Source: Shewanella yunxiaonensis (GTDB lineage Bacteria; Pseudomonadota; Gammaproteobacteria; Enterobacterales; Shewanellaceae). Taken from it: a stretch of 64,000 nucleotides of DNA. Location: NCBI RefSeq assembly GCF_018223345.1, contig NZ_CP073587.1, forward strand, positions 3,222,001 to 3,286,000, read 5' to 3'. A program made the position numbers and the translations under genes. Shown here piece after piece: positions 37,680-45,090 of the stretch. The notes under the pieces are model-generated. The model made no database searches and was not told the origin of the DNA. It was given only the letters and a program-made list of their open reading frames with translations. The stretch's first letter is position 1, and each line of letters begins with the position of its first letter.

Positions 37680-39032
37680 ATGTTTATCGGGTTTGATTAC
37701 GGCACATCTAACTGCTCAGTCGCGCATATGGTGAATGGCGAGCCGCAGCTGCTACCACTGGAAAATGCCAGCCACTATTTGCCATCAACACTGGCGGCGC
37801 CGACCCGCGAATCCGTTTCCGAATACCTGTTTCGTCATTATCAGATCCAGCCGTTAGATGCAGTTGGTCAGCAGTTGCTGCGCCGTTCTGTCGCAACGAA
37901 CCGCGAAGAAGGCATCAACCTGCACGCGGAAGATTTGCTGTTTGGTCAGGCGGCACTGGAGCTGTATCTGGCGCATCCGCAAGACCTGTATTACGTCAAA
38001 TCACCGAAGTCATTTCTGGGTGCGATGGGTTTGCATGAGGTGCAACTGAGCTTTTTTGAAGATCTGGTGTGCGCCATGATGGCCAACATCAAACGGCGAG
38101 CAGAACAGATCAGCCAGCAAACGATTGACGATACAGTGATTGGTCGGCCGATTAACTTCCAGGGCAGCGGCGGCGAAGCATCCAACCATCAGGCAGAAAA
38201 CATCTTGCGCCGCGCCGCCACCCGTGCCGGATTCCGGCAGATTGAATTTCAATTCGAACCGGTCGCTGCCGGGCTGGAATATGAAGCCGGGCTGACACAG
38301 GAACAAACCGTATTAGTAGTCGACATCGGTGGCGGGACTACCGACTGTTCACTGCTACAGATGGGCCCCAACTGGCGCAAGAAAAAAGACCGCAATGACA
38401 GTCTGTTGGCACACAGCGGCCAGCGCGTTGGTGGTAACGATCTGGATATTCATCTGGCATTTCGTCAGTTAATGCCACACTTCGGCTTGGGCAGTTTGCT
38501 GGAATCCGGGCTGGAGATGCCGATGAAACAGCTGTGGAATCCAGTGGCAATAAATGATCTGTCCGCACAAAATGATTTTTATGGGCAGCGCAATCTGGCA
38601 GAGCTCAAACTACTGCATAAGGAAGCGCAACAACCGCAGAAACTGGCTCGCCTGTTACAGGTGTATCACGACACGCTCGGCTACAGTTTGGTTCGCCGTG
38701 CCGAAGAAGCCAAAATCGCCCTGTCACAACAGCCGGAATTTCACAGCACACTGACATTAGCAACGGAAGCGCTGCCGGTGACCATCCATTACGATGAGAT
38801 GTTGCAAGCGTTGGATGGCCCCAAACAGCAGATCACTAAGCTGGTACGGGAAGCCTTAACCCAAGGAGGCTGTACGCCGGACGTGATCTTTATGACTGGC
38901 GGTTCGGCGCGTTCTCCCGTCTTGCGGCAGGCGGTCGCAGAAGTATTACCACAGGTGCCTTTAGTCAGCGGTAACGACTTCGGCTCAGTCACCGCCGGGT
39001 TGGCGCGTTGGGCCGAGGTGTGTTTCGGCTGA
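37680..39032 (+). CDS. yegD: Hsp70-like chaperone, YegD family
   Basis: This 450-residue protein is read from ATG 37680 (MFIGFDYGTSN), exactly the length of E. coli YegD. A longer reading from 37623 depends on a TTG. The Hsp70 ATPase fold is evident: phosphate loop 1 FDYGTSNCS, phosphate 2 VVDIGGGTTDCS and adenosine motif IFMTGGSARSPVL. The substrate-binding half of DnaK is missing. Function is poorly known, and a specialised chaperone or ATPase role is assumed. Its stop abuts the stop of the convergent gene with no gap. Confidence 0.92.
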   Translation: MFIGFDYGTSNCSVAHMVNGEPQLLPLENASHYLPSTLAAPTRESVSEYLFRHYQIQPLDAVGQQLLRRSVATNREEGINLHAEDLLFGQAALELYLAHPQDLYYVKSPKSFLGAMGLHEVQLSFFEDLVCAMMANIKRRAEQISQQTIDDTVIGRPINFQGSGGEASNHQAENILRRAATRAGFRQIEFQFEPVAAGLEYEAGLTQEQTVLVVDIGGGTTDCSLLQMGPNWRKKKDRNDSLLAHSGQRVGGNDLDIHLAFRQLMPHFGLGSLLESGLEMPMKQLWNPVAINDLSAQNDFYGQRNLAELKLLHKEAQQPQKLARLLQVYHDTLGYSLVRRAEEAKIALSQQPEFHSTLTLATEALPVTIHYDEMLQALDGPKQQITKLVREALTQGGCTPDVIFMTGGSARSPVLRQAVAEVLPQVPLVSGNDFGSVTAGLARWAEVCFG

Positions 39033-39722
39033 TTACTTAAATAAGTACTCCGCTAACACCTGACGCTGCTGTCCCCACTCATCAGTGACCCCAATCCCCA
39101 AGCCGATAATCTCACCTTCAGCACTGGGGAGGTGTTGCTGCATCAATTGCTGGAATGTCGCCAGTTGCGGATTTTTCTCTGCCGCTAACAGCGTCAAATG
39201 TGGCTCAAAATTCTGAAAGACATTGGGGCTACCATAACGCTCGAATGCTGCCAGTTTATCCGGGTAGGCCTTCACCCACGCAGGCAGCACTGGATTCGGA
39301 TCGCGCAGCGGCGCTAGCGCTAAAGTCACTGCATCTGCCAAGCGTTGCAATGCAGGACTACGCTCCACCTCAATAAAGGCCCAGTTACCTTTAGTCACCG
39401 TAAAACCTTTGGCAACCAGTGGCAGCGGCTGATTCTGCTGACTCAATTGCTGTACCGCCTGTTTGATAGCGGCGTCGCTTCCGTCAGGGAAAGCGGTCAG
39501 ATACAAAGTGATATGTACCGGAAGCCCTTGCTGATAAAAACTTTGCATGCCATAAGTGGCTAACTGCTGGCTGGTGTTACTCACCAACTGCACTATCGGT
39601 TTGGAAGGAATGGCATAAACATCCAGCATTTGTGCCGCCTGACTGCTGCTTGCGCCAAGTGACACGGCGACTAGCCAAGCGCATGTGAATAAACGAGTTT
39701 TTAGGGACTGCAATCCGTTCAC
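39033..39722 (-). CDS. Secreted 2H-phosphoesterase-like protein (two HxT motifs)
   Basis: This is a protein of about 229 residues. GTG 39722 is chosen because GGGAG lies five bases upstream; the frame remains open to an ATG at 39782 that has no ribosome site. A signal peptide (KTRLFTCAWLVAVSLGASSSQA) should send it to the periplasm. The mature part has two HxT motifs, HITLYL and HLTLLA, about 110 residues apart. This is the mark of the 2H phosphoesterase (2'-5' RNA ligase / cyclic phosphodiesterase) fold. Known members are cytoplasmic and act on RNA or cyclic nucleotide ends, so a periplasmic member is unusual. The function is unknown. Confidence 0.7.
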   Translation of the reverse strand: MNGLQSLKTRLFTCAWLVAVSLGASSSQAAQMLDVYAIPSKPIVQLVSNTSQQLATYGMQSFYQQGLPVHITLYLTAFPDGSDAAIKQAVQQLSQQNQPLPLVAKGFTVTKGNWAFIEVERSPALQRLADAVTLALAPLRDPNPVLPAWVKAYPDKLAAFERYGSPNVFQNFEPHLTLLAAEKNPQLATFQQLMQQHLPSAEGEIIGLGIGVTDEWGQQRQVLAEYLFK

Positions 39723-39917
39723 TGTGACTCCCAAATAGCGGTGATTAACGTGGTGATTATAACGGCTTGTGCAATACGGCAACTGTCAGTAAGCATTTCA
39801 GCCACTCACCAAAGATAAATTCACCAATAGTAACAACCCCTGACAATATAGCGTTTGTCGCCCCGGTAATTTATCGCTAGCATGATGGCTACATAAATAT
39901 ACTTCTATTTAACAATC

Positions 39918-42662
39918 ATGAAGATACAGAAACTCTTACCCGTGCTATCGCTGGTAAGCGCCATCAATTTTGCCGTTGATGCAGCACCGGTTACCCCACT
40001 GACTTCGCCAGTTACAACCTTTGCCATGTGGCCAGGTGCACAATACGCCAGCAATATTCCTACAGTAAAACAAGTACTTGGTTATGATCTTGGCGAGCGC
40101 ATCACCAATGATGATGACATGCTGCGTTACTTTGATGCACTGGCAAAAGCGGCTCCAGACCGGATCAAAATCTTCAATTACGGCCAGAGCTGGGAAGGGC
40201 GCCAATTAATTTATGCGGTGATTGGCAAACCGGCAACCATCGCGCATTTAGATCAATATGCCGCAGAGATGCAGGCATTGGCCGATCCCCGCAAAACCAG
40301 CGAAAAGCAGGCGCAAGCGCTAATCGACAAACTGCCCTCTTCCGTGTGGCTGGAACACAGCGTGCACGGTAATGAAATCAGCAGCACCGACGCCGCCATG
40401 ATGACCGCGTATCACCTGCTGGCATCACAAAACGATGCCGTGATAGACAAGATTTTCGCCAACACGCTGGTGTTTATTGACCCGCTGCAAAACCCCGATG
40501 GTCGCAACCGTTTCGTGAACTATTACTACCAGACGGTGGGGATGGTACCGAGCAGCGATCGCTTAAGCGTCGAACATAATGAACCCTGGCCCCAGGGCCG
40601 CAGCAACCACTACCTGTTTGATATGAACCGCGACTGGCTGGCCATCACCCAGCCAGAAACCGCTGGCCGCATGAAAGCGATGCTGCATTATCATCCCAAC
40701 ATCGTGATCGATCTGCATGAGATGGAAGGCGATTCCAGTTACTTCTTTGTGCCTGCCGCCAACCCATTTAACCCGCATATGAGCAAAGCGCAGATTGCCA
40801 ACAACACCCTGGTCGGCAAAAACAACGCCAAGTATTTTGATCGCTTCGGCTTTGATTACTTCACCCATGAAGTGTTTGACGCTTTCTATCCGGGCTATGG
40901 CGATAGCTGGCCGACCTTCTTCGGCGCGTCTGCCGCCACCTATGAAGTAGCCTCCGCACGCGGCGACTGGTTCCGCACCGCTACCGGCAAAACCATCACC
41001 TTCCCGCAAACGGTGCAGAAGCACTTTGTCGCGTCTATTTCCACCGCGGAAATGGCCGCCGACAACCGTAAGAAACTGCTGACCGATTTTTATCAGTATC
41101 AGCAGCACGCCATAGAAGCCGGTAAAGATGACAGCAAAGAGCGTACCTTTATCATTCCGGGGGTGCGTGATGCCGCCGGTAGTCATAAGCTAGCGAACTT
41201 GATGGCGCGCCACGGCGTAGAGGTCAAACAGGCCGACAAACCATTCAGCGCCTGTGGTAAAGATTATCCAGCGGGCGCCTACTTTATTGATACCGCCCAA
41301 CCACGAGGCCGTTTTGTGAAAACCACCTTCACTAAGCAGGTGGATATGGACCAGGATTTTCTGAAAGAGCAGGAACGCCGTCGCGCCCGTAAACTCAACG
41401 ATGAAATCTATGATGTGACTGCATGGTCATTGCCGCTGATGTTTAATATCGATACCGATGCCTGTGGCAAAACCGTGGATGTTGCCAGCCATCAATTAAC
41501 GGTCGACGCACCTTTGGTGGGCAAAGTCACTCATGCCGATGCCAAAGTCGCTTATCTGGTGCCGTGGGGAGATATGGCGGCGGGACGTTTCCTGACCGCA
41601 GCGCTGCAAGCAGGTTTAACCATTAAAAGTGCCGATAAAGCCTTTGTCACTGGCGACAACACTCACTATCCAGCGGGCTCGCTGATTGTGGAAGTGAAAG
41701 CCAACCCAGACAATGTGGCCGACCTCGTCAGCAAAATTGCCCATGACACAGGTGCGCAGGTGACCGGCGTTGACAGCAGTTGGGTCAGCGAAGGGCCAAG
41801 CTTTGGTAGCGAAAACACCGTCACCATGACCGCACCCAACGTCGCCATCGCCTGGGATGAACCGGTCAGTTCACTGAGCGCCGGGAGTGCCCGCTTTGTG
41901 GTAGAACAGGAATTCCACTGGCCAGTCACCGCTATCCGCTCTGACAAATTGGCGAGTGCTAACCTGAGCCATTATCAGGTGTTGATCCTGCCATCTGGCG
42001 ATTACACCGCGGCACTCGGTAAAAATGGCGCGGCCAACCTGAAAGCCTGGGTCGCACAGGGCGGCGTATTGATCACGCTGGCCGATGCCACTCGCTTTGC
42101 CACCCAGCCGGATATCAGCTTGCTGGACGTGAAACAGGAACTGGCCTACCAAGCTCCGAAAGAAGGTGAAGACAAGGCAGCATCTGAGGCAGAAGCCAAG
42201 GATGACAAAGACAATCAGGATAACCGCGTACCGGGACAACTGATCAAATCAAAAGCCGAGCTGATTACCTCCATCGAAAATGACAAGGAAACACCGGATA
42301 ACGTCGCTGGCGTGCTGGCCAATGTCGAAGTAGATCAGGAGCATTGGTTAACCGCCGGGGTTAATCCACAAGTTGTCTCTATGGTCACCGGCCATGATAT
42401 CTACACCCCAATCAAACTGGCTTCCGGTAAAAACGTCGCCTGGTTTGCCGATGAAAAACATCTGCTCGCCAGTGGTTATCTGTGGCAGGAAAATCTGAAA
42501 CAGCTCGCCTACAAACCATTTTTGATTTATCAGCCAACCGGTAAAGGCATGGTCATTGGCTACACCGAAGACCCCACCAGCCGCGCCTATCTCGATGGTC
42601 TCAACGTCATGCTGATGAACACCATCTTCCGCGCCGCCGCCCACGCCACACCGCTACGGTAA
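39918..42662 (+). CDS. Secreted M14-family zinc carboxypeptidase-like protein
   Basis: This 914-residue protein has a Sec signal (cleavage near VDA, residue 22). An N-terminal M14 domain (about 45-380) shows the zinc ligands in LEHSVHGNEIS (H and E, with HxxE spacing) and a later histidine in the VIDLHEMEGD region. A long C-terminal region of unknown fold contains a charged linker (about 745-775, EGEDKAASEAEAKDDKDN) and a ThuA/glutamine-amidotransferase-like segment (VLILPSGDY). It probably trims peptides or glycopeptides in the periplasm or outside the cell. It appears monocistronic and ends in a strong terminator. Confidence 0.85.
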   Translation: MKIQKLLPVLSLVSAINFAVDAAPVTPLTSPVTTFAMWPGAQYASNIPTVKQVLGYDLGERITNDDDMLRYFDALAKAAPDRIKIFNYGQSWEGRQLIYAVIGKPATIAHLDQYAAEMQALADPRKTSEKQAQALIDKLPSSVWLEHSVHGNEISSTDAAMMTAYHLLASQNDAVIDKIFANTLVFIDPLQNPDGRNRFVNYYYQTVGMVPSSDRLSVEHNEPWPQGRSNHYLFDMNRDWLAITQPETAGRMKAMLHYHPNIVIDLHEMEGDSSYFFVPAANPFNPHMSKAQIANNTLVGKNNAKYFDRFGFDYFTHEVFDAFYPGYGDSWPTFFGASAATYEVASARGDWFRTATGKTITFPQTVQKHFVASISTAEMAADNRKKLLTDFYQYQQHAIEAGKDDSKERTFIIPGVRDAAGSHKLANLMARHGVEVKQADKPFSACGKDYPAGAYFIDTAQPRGRFVKTTFTKQVDMDQDFLKEQERRRARKLNDEIYDVTAWSLPLMFNIDTDACGKTVDVASHQLTVDAPLVGKVTHADAKVAYLVPWGDMAAGRFLTAALQAGLTIKSADKAFVTGDNTHYPAGSLIVEVKANPDNVADLVSKIAHDTGAQVTGVDSSWVSEGPSFGSENTVTMTAPNVAIAWDEPVSSLSAGSARFVVEQEFHWPVTAIRSDKLASANLSHYQVLILPSGDYTAALGKNGAANLKAWVAQGGVLITLADATRFATQPDISLLDVKQELAYQAPKEGEDKAASEAEAKDDKDNQDNRVPGQLIKSKAELITSIENDKETPDNVAGVLANVEVDQEHWLTAGVNPQVVSMVTGHDIYTPIKLASGKNVAWFADEKHLLASGYLWQENLKQLAYKPFLIYQPTGKGMVIGYTEDPTSRAYLDGLNVMLMNTIFRAAAHATPLR

Positions 42663-42678
42663 TTAAGCATTCAAATGC

Positions 42679-42708
42679 AAAAATGGGCCTTCATGGCCCA
42701 TTTTTTTA
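42679..42708 (+). terminator. Rho-independent terminator of the M14 gene
   Basis: ATGGGCC and GGCCCAT, extended by flanking A and T runs, form a stem around TTCAT and are followed by seven T residues. It begins 17 bases after the stop codon. Confidence 0.92.
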
Positions 42709-42794
42709 TTCTGAGTTCTGGTTAACGCGAATTTGGACAATTTCGTGTTAAAGCCTTAACTCTAACTCGTCAGTTTCGGATAAAAATTTCTATG

Positions 42795-42900
42795 GGGTAA
42801 CACCAAGCTAAAGGGCGCAAACATGTAGGCGATAATCGCGATGCGCCCACATGTTTGCATCCCTGCGACTGAAGGGAGAGACTTAAGCGCCTTGTTAGGC
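42795..42900 (-). repeat. Integron attC-like recombination site (site A, end of array)
   Basis: On the minus strand the site opens with GCCTAAC (R'' core, 42900-42894) and closes with a degenerate GTTACCC (42801-42795), 106 bp in all. Inside, GCAAACATGT and ACATGTTTGC form a perfect 10-bp inverted repeat around a GC-rich apex, giving the long hairpin typical of attC. It is clearly homologous to site B: GGCGCAAAC, GCGATAAT and the TAACnCCA edge are shared. The weak outer core suggests the terminal, possibly inactive site next to the chromosome. Confidence 0.65.
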
Positions 42901-42921
42901 GATTTGCCCAATTAGACCGCA

Positions 42922-43259
42922 TTAATAACCCCTTACAACTAAGAAGAAAATGCAGATAGCGGACATCAGTAGAACGTAAATAATTAGAGGGCCTGCATTA
43001 CCATTTTTGGCCTCTGACGCTAAATAAGCATTAAACTCTTTTTTACTCTGCCTACGGTCATGCTTGGATGAAAATTATGATTGCCTACTGATGTAATGCC
43101 TTCAGTTACAAACTCTTTTTCCGTAGCTAGTGTAGATAAAGGACCAAAGTCTATCGTGCCGTCTGATTTAAGTACATACCAGCTAGAGCCGTGTTTAACA
43201 ATGAAACGACCATCTGAAACTGAGTATTGACCTGCCTCTATCCTTTTGACAGATGTCAT
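42922..43259 (-). pseudogene. Cassette gene split by an apparent frameshift
   Basis: ATG 43259 (AAGGG upstream) opens a 79-codon frame to 43020 with a coherent start: MTSVKRIEAGQYSVSDGRFI and SSWYVLKSDGTIDFGPLS. Near 43065-43072, at a run of four T residues, the minus-one frame takes over. It reads SKHDRRQSKKEFNAYLASEAKNG-type sequence, then a strong transmembrane helix (PLIIYVLLMSAICIFFLVV), and stops at 42922. That stop is 21 bases before the attC core, where cassette genes normally end. The original product was probably a protein of about 112 residues with a C-terminal membrane anchor. A real mutation, a sequencing error or programmed slippage could explain it. No family is recognised. Confidence 0.55.
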
Positions 43260-43273
43260 GGTATTCCCTTATC

Positions 43274-43378
43274 ACCTAACGCCACAATAATCGGCGCAAA
43301 CGCGTGAGCGATAATTGCGAAGCCACCCACGAGTATGCGTCCGGCACCGCAGGTTCGAATTAAATTGGCTTGTTATAC
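43274..43378 (-). repeat. Integron attC site (site B)
   Basis: On the minus strand the site runs from GTATAAC (43378-43372) to GCGTTAGGT (ending 43274), 105 bp. The last core fits the GTTRRRY consensus. Inner arms pair well: GCCAATTTAAT with ATTATTGTGGC (9 of 11), and CGGACGCATACTCGTG with CACGCGTTTGCGCCG. This is the long hairpin expected of VCR-like attC sites. The stop codon of the upstream cassette gene lies inside its first core, and the next gene's AAGGG and ATG follow its last core directly. Confidence 0.75.
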
Positions 43379-43636
43379 GAGTTGTTCACCACATCCTTTA
43401 CATTTTTTAATCTTCCATCCCCAACCAGGATTTCTACCACAGTTAGGGCACAACGAATATTTGTATGCAAAATATAAGAATATTAGCCCGATAAATTTTA
43501 GAGATAATGTAATAATAAAAGGCTCATACTCAAGCAACATGGGCAATATCAGTGCGGGTATCCAGAATAATAAAAACATTACTGTAAGCAGTTTTCTTTT
43601 TTTCTGATTTTCAACGTACGTTTCTATATGTGACAT
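43373..43636 (-). CDS. Cassette gene: small membrane protein with C-terminal zinc ribbon
   Basis: This 87-residue protein has two hydrophobic helices (about residues 15-35 and 42-60) followed by a short zinc-ribbon-like tail with two CxxC pairs, CPNCG and CKGCG. The ATG has AAGGAAG upstream and starts 14 bases after the GTTATAC core of the preceding site. Its stop lies within the attC B core, so one gene and one attC make a complete cassette. I recognise no specific family. Similar tiny membrane proteins of unknown role are common in chromosomal integrons. Confidence 0.7.
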   Translation of the reverse strand: MSHIETYVENQKKRKLLTVMFLLFWIPALILPMLLEYEPFIITLSLKFIGLIFLYFAYKYSLCPNCGRNPGWGWKIKKCKGCGEQLV

Positions 43637-43809
43637 AGCTTCCTTACTCGTATAACGTCGCCATAAACGGCGAGCAACTTGTTGTGAATCCAGCGCACGT
43701 AATGCGCGGTGTTTAGTGGCCTTTTTTTATAATGCGCCCACGCCAATAAGCTAAAGAAAATAATAGATGGTATTAGAATTCCTAGTATCCATGTAATACA
43801 TTCAACAAT
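43624..43809 (-). CDS. Possible 61-codon cassette ORF with a non-standard start
   Basis: A frame without ATG reads VECITWILGILIPSII, then FFSLLAWAHYKK, a convincing single transmembrane peptide. GAGGAAA lies seven bases before an ATT codon at 43809 that could be a rare start. After the helix the frame runs through attC-like site C and overlaps the next gene. If one A were removed from the seven-A run near 43729, translation would stop inside the site C core instead, as cassette genes usually do. It may be a decayed gene. The evidence is the reading quality and the ribosome site only. Confidence 0.35.
   Translation of the reverse strand: MVECITWILGILIPSIIFFSLLAWAHYKKRPLNTAHYVRWIHNKLLAVYGDVIRVRKLCHI
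43650..43717 (-). repeat. Short attC-like site (site C)
   Basis: The minus strand runs from ACTAAAC (43717-43711) to GTTATAC (43656-43650), 68 bp, with GCGC-rich inner arms (CACCGCGC / GCGC, and GCCGTTTATGGC). Its right-hand edge aligns with sites A and B (TAACGtcGCCATAA). The next cassette's ribosome site and ATG follow at once. Neither core fits the consensus perfectly. Confidence 0.5.
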
Positions 43810-43826
43810 AAAATTTCCTCGTTAGG

Positions 43827-43988
43827 CTAATTAATTCCGTACTTTGGAAGACGCCCTAAACTAAGAACCTTAAATGAGCACCACCCTATCCAACACCAAG
43901 GCCTAACGATAACGCCTAACTCTATTAGTACGAATATAGCTCTAAATATCAAAACTACTGGTCTAAATAAGACTTCAAGGATTTCCAT
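43827..43988 (-). CDS. Cassette gene: 53-residue single-helix membrane peptide
   Basis: ATG 43988 is chosen because AAGGA lies six bases upstream; a longer reading from GTG 44033 has no ribosome site. The peptide has one long hydrophobic stretch (VVLIFRAIFVLIELGVIV) followed by WCWIGWCSF and a basic end. The stop TAG overlaps a GCCTAAC core-like heptamer (43827-43821). A GCGTTATGC core-like sequence (44012-44004) lies just before the ribosome site, which matches a cassette boundary. The function is unknown. Confidence 0.5.
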   Translation of the reverse strand: MEILEVLFRPVVLIFRAIFVLIELGVIVRPWCWIGWCSFKVLSLGRLPKYGIN

Positions 43989-44016
43989 ACTGATCCTTAG
44001 AACGCATAACGCTTCA

Positions 44017-44406
44017 TTAACTTTTGTTTTCACCTATTTCACAAGATGGTATTTCTGTTGTTTCGATCAAATTAACTTCCCAAAACTCGCTTAAGCTATT
44101 TTCATATTGGGCAGTAACTCTATACTTAGTACAAGGTTTAGCTTCTATTGGGAACCACGCTTCCCGTGTTTCTGAGCGCCCTCTATGTTTTTTAGTTGTT
44201 TCTAACAGTATTAAATGAGGACCAGGTTCTATGTTTATTTTTGTATTATTTGAGAAGATTTGCTTACCATCGATGACTTTGACCCTAACTTCATAGTTAT
44301 TATCATCAGAGCTAACCTTTCTTCCACCATCTATTACCGCATAGGGTGTTGATTGGCATCCAGCTAATATTATAAATATGGATAAAACTAATTTTGAAAG
44401 TCTCAT
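44017..44406 (-). CDS. Small lipoprotein in the cassette region
   Basis: This 129-residue protein has a lipoprotein signal ending in IILAGC (cysteine near residue 17) and a serine-free QSTP start of the mature chain. The mature part is beta-rich with two cysteines (KPCTKYRV and IPSCEIG) that could pair in the periplasm. The pattern KIDG..KI.I.PG.H.L.L, then an R-rich loop and YRVTAQYEN, resembles small periplasmic beta-sandwich lipoproteins, but I cannot assign a family. AAGGATG precedes the ATG. Low GC content matches the neighbouring cassette genes. Confidence 0.7.
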   Translation of the reverse strand: MRLSKLVLSIFIILAGCQSTPYAVIDGGRKVSSDDNNYEVRVKVIDGKQIFSNNTKINIEPGPHLILLETTKKHRGRSETREAWFPIEAKPCTKYRVTAQYENSLSEFWEVNLIETTEIPSCEIGENKS

Positions 44407-44493
44407 TTATTCATCCTTAAAAAGTTAACAGCTTATTAGTGCACATTTATCTCATTAGACCAGTAAAAACGCGTATTGTTAACTAATTGTGTC

Positions 44494-44513
44494 GCCTAGT
44501 TACCTACCTAGGC
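44494..44513. repeat. Short inverted repeat between island genes
   Basis: GCCTAG (44494-44499) and CTAGGC (44508-44513) flank an eight-base loop, with GTC/GAC further out. The repeat lies in the 150-base gap upstream of the lipoprotein gene. It may be a remnant cassette junction or a regulator site. It lacks attC length and structure. Confidence 0.35.
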
Positions 44514-44559
44514 TAGACATGAGGCAAAAATTCCTTAACTGACATCATGTACTGGTAGG

Positions 44560-44937
44560 TCAGAAGAAAGGTGTAACGGGCAATCGGTGGTGACGATACA
44601 ATGAACGACTAAACAGAATGTAAAAACCGTAACCAAGTAAACAAATAGCTGCTACAAGGAACATTTTTTGATGTAAGTATTTAAAAATAGCTAAAGCAGT
44701 AAGCACATATAAAAATGGCATTAGCTCATAGAGATAGTTGGGAATATTACCAGTTTTCCTACGTTTGACAGGATCTGTTCGCCGATTTTGTGAACGGAGA
44801 GAATAGACCCTAGCCCCCAGAACAAACAACACAATCGCACAGAAGTGGGCAAAACTAGATTCAAGCACCATTAAACTTGTACTAGCAACCGCCATGTATC
44901 CATAGGGCAATAACTCGTAAAACGATCTGTTGAGCAT
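44560..44937 (-). CDS. Membrane protein with an internal duplication
   Basis: ATG 44937 is chosen because AAAGGAG ends five bases upstream; a GTG two codons earlier overlaps that ribosome site. The 125-residue product has four hydrophobic helices in two halves. The halves share the pattern (F/L)YEL(L/M)P followed by a Y-rich helix, then a second helix and R/Y at its end, at about residues 6-46 and 69-110. They are separated by a basic linker (SQNRRTDPVKRRKTG). The C terminus is basic and faces the cytoplasm by the positive-inside rule. The function is unknown. Confidence 0.65.
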   Translation of the reverse strand: MLNRSFYELLPYGYMAVASTSLMVLESSFAHFCAIVLFVLGARVYSLRSQNRRTDPVKRRKTGNIPNYLYELMPFLYVLTALAIFKYLHQKMFLVAAICLLGYGFYILFSRSLYRHHRLPVTPFF

Positions 44938-45090
44938 AAGCACTCCTTTGCTTTAGTTCAATATCTTTGGTCAGGCCTGATATGATCTGATCCAACAATT
45001 GTGGACAATATGCAACATTACTAAAATTTGGTCAAATGACAAAGTACCACATGGCGACCGAAACGAATTCCTGAAACGTTTTGGCGCAAA

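Noticed and set aside
44407..44559. attC site between the island lipoprotein and the duplicated membrane protein genes
   Set aside because: Only a 6-bp inverted repeat and a weak GTTAACT are present, with no long imperfect stem.
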